From assembly GCA_038049695.1 (NCBI GenBank), contig CP142459.1, positions 73,197,001 to 73,261,000 on the forward strand: a stretch of DNA of 64,000 nucleotides. The letters run 5' to 3'. Position numbers and translations under genes: made by a program. This document shows positions 58,965 to 64,000 of the stretch, piece after piece; position 1 is the first letter of the stretch; each line of letters starts with the position of its first letter. The notes beneath the pieces were generated by a model. That model was not told the DNA's origin. It saw only the letters and a program-made list of their open reading frames with translations, and ran no database searches. The stretch is from Cinnamomum chago. Its lineage: Eukaryota > Streptophyta > Magnoliopsida > Laurales > Lauraceae.

Positions 58965-59375
58965 AGGAGCAGATCGACTAGCCGAACTGCTGACCGCCAG
59001 CTAACCGACCATCTAGGTTGATTTCCGTAGAAAATGTCAGCTTCTGAAAAGCTGATCGTGAGGTGACCGACGAAATTCGGTTAGCCGAATTTGTGAATTC
59101 GGCTAGCCGAATGGTGACCGCCAGGTGACCGCATTCGTCAGAGATTTTCATCAGAAATTTCAAGCTTCTAGAAAGCTAACCGAAAGGTATCCGCCATAGT
59201 TCGGCTAACCGAATTCGAGAATTTGATTAGCTAAGTAGGTGACCGACGAGGTGACTGAATTTAGGAAAAGTATCAGAAATATTATGGTTTTAGAAAGCTG
59301 ACCGAATGAGAATTCGGTTAGCCGTCTCCCAGAGTTCGGCTAACCAACAGGTAACCGCCAAGGTGACCGAACTGA
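58965..59375 (+). repeat. Minisatellite-like array with TTCGGCTAGCCGAA motifs
   Basis: About six irregular units combine the self-complementary motif TTCGGYTARCCGAA with GTGACCGCCAGGTGACCG. The related LTR at 49,810-49,910 has only a few GATCGATTGGCC-type motifs at the matching place, so the array expanded in this copy. Confidence 0.75.
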
Positions 59376-59559
59376 GGAAAATTTCAGATTGAGATCTGGG
59401 TATTAGTGGTATCTAACCTTCATGGGTGTTAGCTAAGGTTATCCGAGCGTACAAATTGTTAATTAACGTGATGTTCATCGAGAATAACACGTACATTGGA
59501 TAACGAGCGCTTTACCCATTTGTTTGGTTTAGAAACCCCCAATTAGATGATAGATTGAT

Positions 59560-62500
59560 TGATGGCGTCGCCTGGAGGCCACTGTGAAGATCTACACCTC
59601 CGACGATGAGATCGAGCCCTAAGACTCAAAACCCTAAGATTACTTAGCGGAAATACCCCAAAGGGGAACTCACAAGAACACTTCTCAATTTTATTATCAA
59701 TATAGCATGCATTATAATCAACCATCCATCTCTATTTATAATAGATGAATGGTCTAAATAAAGAAACTACTATTATTCAATGATTCCTAAAATCACTCCC
59801 TAAAATCTCTTACTAAATTCTCTAAGTAAATCAAATCACTAAAATCTCAAATTACTAAAATTAATAAACTATTTAAAGAAAGTAAATCATTCTTGGTGGG
59901 GTCCATTAGGGCCCACTTCTTCTTGGATCCCACTGCATCAACTCTCCCCCTCTTGGAAAACTCGACTTCGGCGAGTTGAAAGGTTGATAACGCAGATAGA
60001 ATCCGACCCCAAGTTCGGAAAATGTCCACCTAGGTCGAAAATTAAGAGCACAAATGTCAGCCTTTTCTTTTGATCTGCATCAGCATGGCATGGCGTGGGA
60101 GTTTGAAGCAATTTAGTTAGCCATCTAAAAGTAGTTCGGAAGCGGCGCTTCTTCTGCTGCCTGTATTGATTGCGAGCCTGCCAGTTTCCTATGAGAGACT
60201 GCAACCGTAAAATCCGCCATATCTGAGTGCAATTTGTAAGCGTCCATTGTTGATCGTTGAAAATGAAGTCAATGTGAAGGACTTTAATAACTTGATCTTC
60301 TTGTGAAACCACTAGGACAATTGATTTAATTTCCGATGATGCAATTGGATTTTCTGGAATTGGCATGACAATGAGATCTACCGGATGTTCAATCTTATTG
60401 CTAACGTGGTCAGAGTCTTCAATATTTGCTCGACCTTGTACTTCCTCAACCCTTTGGAGCTCTTGACTGATATTACTATGAGCAATAGTATGTGGACCAA
60501 CGAAATCGTCGTTGCCATGAACTTGCTCTTCAATGTTATCTTTGATGTTCGAAGTCAGATCTTTTGGTGCGATCATGACTACTTTTTCAAGTTTTTGCTC
60601 CGTTTGTGGTGTTTTTGTTGAAGGTGCATGCGACGACTGAGATGTTGATGTCAGTGGCATGAGTTTATGCCATCGTCCATTCCTGAAAAGGGTATATGTG
60701 TTTGCCTCTGTATCATGATGCACCTTTCGAGCAAAAATCCATTGACGACCAAAAAGGATATGAGCAATATTCATATGGATGACATCACACCAAATCTGAT
60801 CTTCATAGCCGCCAAGCTTGAAAGATACCAAACATCTGTGAGTCACGGGAATGACATGACCATTATACCATGTGACTTGGTAGGGTTTAGGAAGCTTCTC
60901 AGTAGGCAATTTAAGCTTGTCAATGACCTCATGTGCGACAAAATTAATCGCACTACTATTGTTAATAACCACATTAACAGCTTTGTCAACGACTATCACC
61001 CGCGTGTGAAATTTCGTAGCTTGTTTCCATTCTTCGTCTTCTTCTACATTGGTATTGAGGAGTCTACGAATGACAATAGTGGGATTTTCTTCTTCTGCAA
61101 AAAGTCGTTCCACAATATGAACTCTTTGACTACATTGTTGCCTATGAGACTTTTGAAGCATGCGCTCAACACGGATGGCCTCTAAGTATGCATCTTGACT
61201 GGTTTTGCAATAATTCATATGTTTCAAGATATCGGGTCTCAAGCCTTAGACATAACGAGCTAAATCATGCATCCCATCTTCCTCCAATTCGCATATCTCA
61301 TGCAACTCTCGAAAGTGGCGGGTGTATTCATTAACCGTCCAATTTTCTTGCATCAAGTTGAGAAATTCCTCAAAATAGAATTCATTTTCAAAATACCAGT
61401 TGCCATATTTGCGCTTATACTGAATTCTTTGAAGTGGAAGGGTGCTCCCAAAATGTCTCATAATGACGCACGTTGGAAAATTCTGCACGTTTCTCTTTTT
61501 CCTTTTCTTTTTTTTTTTGTGGTAACTGATGGGCTGGGTCGGGTTGGGCCTGGAAGCAGATTAGGCCCAAACTCAGGTGAGGCCCAGACTGCAGAAGCAG
61601 CACGTGTTGCCTGTCTTGGGTCTTGTGCAGGAAGGAAAATAAGATGGTTGAGTTCTGACCTGTTTCGATGTGGAAGGAGAAAAAAACAAAGGGGAATGGT
61701 TGCTGGAGAGAGAGACGATGGGGAGCTGATGGTGATGTTGCTGGTGGCTAAAGGCGCTGCGATGCTGGAGATGACGATGCTACCAGACGACGATGCTGCC
61801 TCTGGTGCACGGTAGTCTGTTGAACTTTGGCTTCCTCTGCTGTCTTCTTTTTCTTCTTTCTTTCTGCCCTCTCTGCTGAGTTCCCTCTACTGTCTTCTTT
61901 TGCTTCTTTCTTTTGTTCTTTCTTTCTTTTTCTTGTTTCTTGTTTGCTGCTTTCTGCTTCTCTCGTCTTCTTTTTCTATGCTATTTTTTTTTTCTGATTT
62001 GGGTCTGGGATGGAAGCGAAGGGGAGAGGTTTTAGAAAAGGATTTGGGTTTTCGGTGAGGTGTTCTGTGGACTGGGAAGGAGGGTTCGGGAGATGTGGGT
62101 TTTGGGGAAAAAGTTGATTTAGGGCTGGGATTTGGAACGAGTGGGGTGTTGTGGTAGTTAGGGATTCTGGGAAAAGGGAAAGGGTGGCAATGGGGTTGGG
62201 TGGCTGGATGGTGATGTACTGTGATGGTGATGAACGATTGAATGTAGTGAAATCTAATGGACGGATGGATGGGTGTAGTGGTGGCAGATGAATGGTGGGT
62301 GTGATGTGGGTGATGCGGTGGGATTGCAGAGATGGGGTGTTGAATGACGACAGTGATGGATGGATTTCGAATCGGCGATCGGAACGACAATCCGAGAGTG
62401 AATCTTTGCTCTAATACCAATTGATGGCGTCGCCTGGAGGCCACGGTGAAGATCTACACCTCCGACGGTGAGATCGAGCCCTAAGACTCAAAACCCTAAG

Positions 62501-62802
62501 ATTACTTAGGGGAAATACCCCAAAAGGGAATTCACAAGAACACTTCTCAATTTTATTATCAATATAGCATGCATTATAATCAAGCATCCATCTCTATTTA
62601 TAATAGATGAATGGTCTAAATAAAGAAACTACTATTATTCAATGATTCCTAAAATCACTCCCTAAAATCTCTTACTAAAATCTCTAAGTAAATCAAATCA
62701 CTAAAATCTCAAATTACTAAAATTAATAAACTATTTAAAGAAAGTAAATCATTCTTGGTGGGGTTCATTAGGGCCCACTTCTTCTTGGATCTCACTGCAT
62801 CA
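59560..62802 (-). mobile_element. Non-autonomous Ty3/gypsy fossil, 3.24 kb, both LTRs present
   Basis: LTRs of 381 bp at 59,560-59,940 and 62,422-62,802 (TGATGGCGTCG ... CACTGCATCA) are flanked by TTGAT (59,555-59,559 and 62,803-62,807). On the minus strand the primer-binding site TGGTATTAGAGC follows the right LTR, and a purine tract (AAGAGGGGGAG) precedes the left one. The coding part has a gag piece (about 61,490-61,246) and a protease-like region (about 61,000-60,640, with CDVIHMNIAHILFGRQW). No RT, RNase H or integrase is present, so it depended on another element. The LTRs differ at about nine of 381 positions, so it is fairly young. A few breaks are present. 61,500-62,420 is non-coding leader. 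Confidence 0.88.
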
Positions 62803-63597
62803 TTGATCTGGTTTCTTGAGTCTGGCACTACATAGTAGTTTCTTAAATTCGTTATTGAGTTGAATTGAATACTGAATGAACAATGAATAATGAATAATGA
62901 ATAATGAACCAGTTACTAAAGGTAACAATGATTAATGAACAATCCTATTGCAGTAGATGGACTGGGGGTGTTCTGGAGCTCCGTGGTGATGCCAGTGATC
63001 TCTGATCAAGACACTGATAGATCCCACACATATGGACTGAAGAGTCTCATTTGATAAGCTATGTAAATGAAAAGCCACCTAACAAGTATTCAATGAATCA
63101 ATGAATTGAATTTGACCAATTAAAATGAATGACTGCTTCCGTTAGGAAGAATTGAAGGAAACCAATGCTATTGGAGTTATTAACTTAGTAATTGATATTA
63201 CTTGACTCACATGCATAGTTACTGTGCTAAATTGAATTGTCTAGAATTGTTAAATCAATGAATTAACAGATTAACATGTACTATCAAAGATCTGTATATA
63301 CACTGTTGAATCGTAGTGTTCACAGTGTTATTGATGAACATTACAAGCCCAATTGCTCGTGCCGGTCATGTAGAGGCCGAGCCGCCAACGGAAGATGCCC
63401 ATCCAATACCTCTAGGAGGTCTAATTGAATGGACGTGATCGGAGTGCGAATGAAAGGAACATTTTGGAAACATTTTGTATATTAATTTTGGAATGTAAAT
63501 AGACGTCACCTGCATTGTGTTTGAATATGCAGTTGTTGACTTTTATAGGAAACAAATTATGTGTATTGGACTTTACTTTTGATGTAAAGTAATATCG

Positions 63598-64000
63598 AAA
63601 CCCATCCTCCCTGATTTTAGGAGACTCTATGCTGCCCCCTTCCCATTTTCCACTATCCCTTCCTATGCAATCGTCAACACCTTCGTCCTTTTCAAATGTC
63701 ATCTCCATGCAATTAACGACTAGCTGCTTTTGGAATTCTTCCCCATCAAAACACTTCTCAGCCTGGTACCTCTTTATTTCTTTCCCATTGAGGCATAACA
63801 TCTTCTAAACCAACTAAATTGGGCCCTCCTGCTTCCTCATAGTCTGCTTGATGATTGCAAAATCCCCAACGCTACCCCATACTTCGTCTTTTGTGGTGGA
63901 CCTTTCCATACCTGCAAAACTCATCACAAGCTCCTCACTTCTGTCTATTATCCCAATGAACTTCCACCTCCTCTGCCATTTGGGCACAGACTTTGGCAGG
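63598..64000 (-). other. Unrecognised coding-like sequence at the window edge
   Basis: The minus strand reads LPKSVPKWQRRWKFIGIIDR, then KDEVWGSVGDFAIIKQTMRK, and after two stops LNGKEIKRYQAEKCFDGEEF. The composition looks protein-like. It lies where the 5' part of the LINE at 57,118 could be expected, but I see no LINE ORF1 or endonuclease landmark. Family unknown. Confidence 0.35.

Larger units (their letters stand above)
58040..63597 (+). mobile_element. Second LTR of the 48,449 family, inverted, interrupted and truncated
   Basis: It starts TGTTAGACCCCGTCCCGAG at 58,040 and matches the reverse complement of 48,449-50,990 in blocks, for example TGCAGTAGATGGACT...CGTGGTGATGCC (about 62,950) and GGAATGTAAATAGA...GAATATGCAGT (about 63,495). 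Homology stops near 63,597 before the expected end. A 3.2-kb gypsy element lies inside (59,560-62,802). About 2.3 kb of LTR remains. It has no coding sequence of its own and is old by divergence from its relative. Confidence 0.7.

Noticed and set aside
61887-62444. His/Pro-rich 185-residue frame as a host gene
   Set aside because: It lies in the non-coding leader of the 59,560-62,802 gypsy element, overlaps its LTR, and has low-complexity composition.

Overview
This is a window of nuclear DNA from a flowering plant. The genes have spliced introns, there are chloroplast- and mitochondrion-type leader peptides, and the repeats are typical angiosperm families: Ty3/gypsy and Ty1/copia LTR elements, TRIMs, L1 and RTE LINEs, Au-like SINEs, hAT and Mutator-like DNA transposons, and TTTAGGG-type telomeric repeats. 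I cannot name the species. Nothing bacterial, organellar or CRISPR-like was seen.

Left part (1-16,200) is mostly mobile DNA. An L1-type LINE ORF1 on the minus strand fills 1-7,160. A 5.4-kb hAT transposon (744-6,116, 8-bp target duplication) sits inside it, and a 307-bp TRIM (1,652-1,958, 5-bp duplication) sits inside the hAT transposase gene. After that come LINE tails, a copia remnant, the last two exons of an unnamed host gene (12,079-12,375, plus strand), a perfect 55-bp-arm palindrome (13,092-13,202) and a small hAT remnant with a TTF-type transposase end (13,444-14,261).

Middle part (16,279-31,300) is the one clearly complete host gene: a six-exon chloroplast SET-domain protein-lysine methyltransferase (LSMT-L/RBCMT family, 499 codons) on the minus strand. 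Its introns, mainly introns 3 and 5, carry copia relics, SINEs, a hAT MITE, a TRIM interrupted by a SINE, and a 709-bp Mutator-like element with long inverted ends.

From 33,434 to 34,130 lie pieces of an EVE-domain gene whose order and strand are scrambled. Directly beside them is a 12.3-kb Tat-lineage Ty3/gypsy fossil (34,173-46,456, matching 715-bp LTRs, 5-bp duplication) that itself holds a 1.72-kb solo LTR. On its far side is the first coding exon, with upstream leader, of a SIP1/RFS1-type alpha-galactosidase-like gene (46,852-48,370, minus). No further exons of that gene were found.

Right part (48,449-64,000): a 2.5-kb solo gypsy-type LTR, a repeat-rich intergenic stretch, a NAC transcription-factor gene (54,383-56,586, minus) with tandem protein repeats in its C-terminal half and an interstitial telomere-like array just upstream, a LINE endonuclease fragment, and a second related but inverted LTR (58,040-about 63,597) interrupted by a 3.2-kb non-autonomous gypsy element (59,560-62,802).

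The genes do not form an operon or pathway. The window is best read as a gene-poor plant region where repeated insertion and local rearrangement have stretched, broken or isolated several genes while leaving LSMT-L readable.
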